Below the pieces are notes generated by a model that saw nothing but the letters and a program-made list of their open reading frames with translations, had not been told where the DNA came from and ran no database searches. A program made the position numbers and the translations under genes. A stretch of DNA of 5,694 nt from NCBI GenBank assembly GCA_034408875.1, contig JAWXCJ010000167.1, positions 1 to 5,694 of the forward strand. The letters run 5' to 3'. Of the stretch, positions 4,524-5,694 are shown in pieces (within the stretch, counting starts at the first letter, position 1; every line of letters starts with the position of its first letter). Origin of the DNA: JANNHK01 sp034408875 (GTDB taxonomy: Bacteria > Actinomycetota > Acidimicrobiia > IMCC26256 > PALSA-610).

Positions 4524-5694
4524 ATGAGGGACACGATCCTGCTCCTGTGGCGGGTGCGGCTTCGGCGTTCGCCCGCGCGCATCGTTGCCCTCGTGTTGCT
4601 CATCGCGCTCGGCGGTGGGGTCTTCCTGGCCGTCGCGGCCGGTGCCCGTCGCACCGCGGCCGCGTACGACGAAGTCGCCGACGCCACCGACGCGGCCGAA
4701 CTGGGCTCGAGCTACGTGCGTGACGATCTCGAAACCCTCAGCGCTCTCGTCGAGACGATGCCCGCCGTCGATGCGTTCACCCAGGTGGTCGGCTTCCAGG
4801 TCAGCGTGGCTGACGCACCGCTCGGCGGCATGACGTCGTTCGCCTATTACACCGACCCGCTCGTCGTGGATCGACCCATCGTGCTCGAGGGCCGCCTTCC
4901 GCGCGCGGCCGACGAAGCGTTCGTCAACGAGGCGGGCGCAACCGGCGCGGGCGCGTCGGTCGGCGAAGAGATCGAGATCGTGATCGCGACCCCGGACTTC
5001 ACCGAGTTCACACCCGAGACCGTAACGGTGGTTGGGATCGGCGCGTTCGCGGACGAGGTCTACGAAGACGAGACCGGCGCCAAGCCCACCCTCGTCCTTG
5101 CCGACGAGTTCGTGGCGACCCACCGGGACCTGATCGCGTGGGGCGCGTTGGTCGTGGCCGTGGCACCCGACGCCGGTGGGGCCGACGTGGTTGCGCAGAT
5201 GCTCGACGCGGGATTGACGATCGACAACGACCGGCGCGCCGATCGCGATCGGGCGCGGGCCGCGATCCGGCCGCTCGCGTTGACGCTCGCGGTACTCGCC
5301 CTGCTCGCCGGTCTCGCCATGATCATCGTCGTAGGCCAAGCCCTGCGCCGATTGGTTCGGCGCACTCCGGCCGAGGCGCGCAGCCTCGCGGCGGCCGGTT
5401 GCAGTCGCCGGATGCTGCTCGCGGCCGACATGGGAGTCGTCCTCACCGTGGCCGTCGCCGGCATCGTCGGCGCGCTCGGCGTCGCCGTCCTCGCCTCACC
5501 GCTCTTCCCACAAGGTCGCGCGCGGAGGATCCCCGCGCTGCGAGGTTTCGACATCGACGTCACGGTCCTCGGCTTCGGTGCCTTGGCGTTGTTGCTCGCG
5601 CTGACAGCCTTGGTCGCGGCAACCTCGGCCGCCCAACCCGCGGAACTGATCCAGGCGCGGGACGCGATCGACGTGCTCGTGCTGGCGATCATCG
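4524..5694 (+). CDS. FtsX/MacB-like ABC transporter permease, N-terminal part
   Basis: An uncut frame of 390 codons runs off the right edge. Order of parts: a short basic N-terminus ('LLWRVRLRRSPAR'), TM1 (about 20-40), the junction 'AGARRTAAAYD' typical of actinobacterial permeases of this type, then an extracytoplasmic domain of about 200 residues (50-248, MacB-periplasmic-core-like, acidic). TM2 (about 250-272) ends in 'GQALRR', followed by a cytoplasmic loop with 'EARSLAAAGCSRRML', TM3 (about 298-326), 'SPLFPQGRARRIPALRGFD', and TM4 (about 346-368). This is the FtsX-fold permease arrangement. Such proteins work with a separate ATPase to move or release lipids, lipoproteins or peptides, or to drive conformational change across the membrane; the substrate here is unknown. 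The C-terminal half and any ATPase partner would lie beyond the window, since none is upstream. The start is the ATG at 4524, the first giving a proper N-terminus before TM1. No ribosome site is visible, consistent with leaderless expression. Confidence 0.9.
   Translation, partial: MRDTILLLWRVRLRRSPARIVALVLLIALGGGVFLAVAAGARRTAAAYDEVADATDAAELGSSYVRDDLETLSALVETMPAVDAFTQVVGFQVSVADAPLGGMTSFAYYTDPLVVDRPIVLEGRLPRAADEAFVNEAGATGAGASVGEEIEIVIATPDFTEFTPETVTVVGIGAFADEVYEDETGAKPTLVLADEFVATHRDLIAWGALVVAVAPDAGGADVVAQMLDAGLTIDNDRRADRDRARAAIRPLALTLAVLALLAGLAMIIVVGQALRRLVRRTPAEARSLAAAGCSRRMLLAADMGVVLTVAVAGIVGALGVAVLASPLFPQGRARRIPALRGFDIDVTVLGFGALALLLALTALVAATSAAQPAELIQARDAIDVLVLAII

Overview
This is a high-GC bacterial window whose gene families point to an actinobacterium. 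The supporting evidence is a DUF222-type HNH endonuclease tail, a DPC-type lipoprotein, a DUF1800/DUF1501 pair, an Ig-like/RTX secreted-protein remnant with an actinobacterial style of sequence, and an FtsX-like permease with the actinobacterial 'AGARRTAAAYD' junction. A class such as Acidimicrobiia would fit, but that is inference and no rRNA or marker gene is present to settle it.

Layout from left to right. Positions 1-99 (+) carry the last 32 codons of an HNH endonuclease. A 404-base non-coding stretch (100-503) follows, with a perfect 12-bp hairpin at 166-202 that probably ends transcription. The main block is a minus-strand operon read from right to left. A promoter at about 3678-3707 leads into a DUF1800 protein (3622-2201, GTG start), then a Tat-exported DUF1501 protein (2191-938) only 9 bases further on, then a small lipoprotein (902-504) 35 bases further on. 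This looks like one transcription unit with an envelope or extracellular role. Neither DUF family has a function I can state. The lipoprotein has no ordinary start codon that yields a sensible signal peptide, so it either starts at CTG or carries a one-base defect.

Positions 3797-4449 hold a gene graveyard. A minus-strand C-terminal fragment of an unrecognised protein (3797-4027) abuts a plus-strand remnant of an Ig-like/RTX secreted protein (4019-4449). Both lack their 5' ends at the same point, as if one deletion had removed the shared front of two divergent genes. The RTX remnant also switches frame at about 4275-4285, where most of an Ig-like repeat seems to be missing.

The right end (4524-5694, +) is the first 390 codons of an FtsX/MacB-type ABC transporter permease cut by the window edge. 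It has no Shine-Dalgarno, but a -10/-35 pair sits at the correct distance for a leaderless mRNA starting at its ATG. Its ATPase partner is not in the window. No tRNA, rRNA, CRISPR array, IS element or attachment site was recognised.
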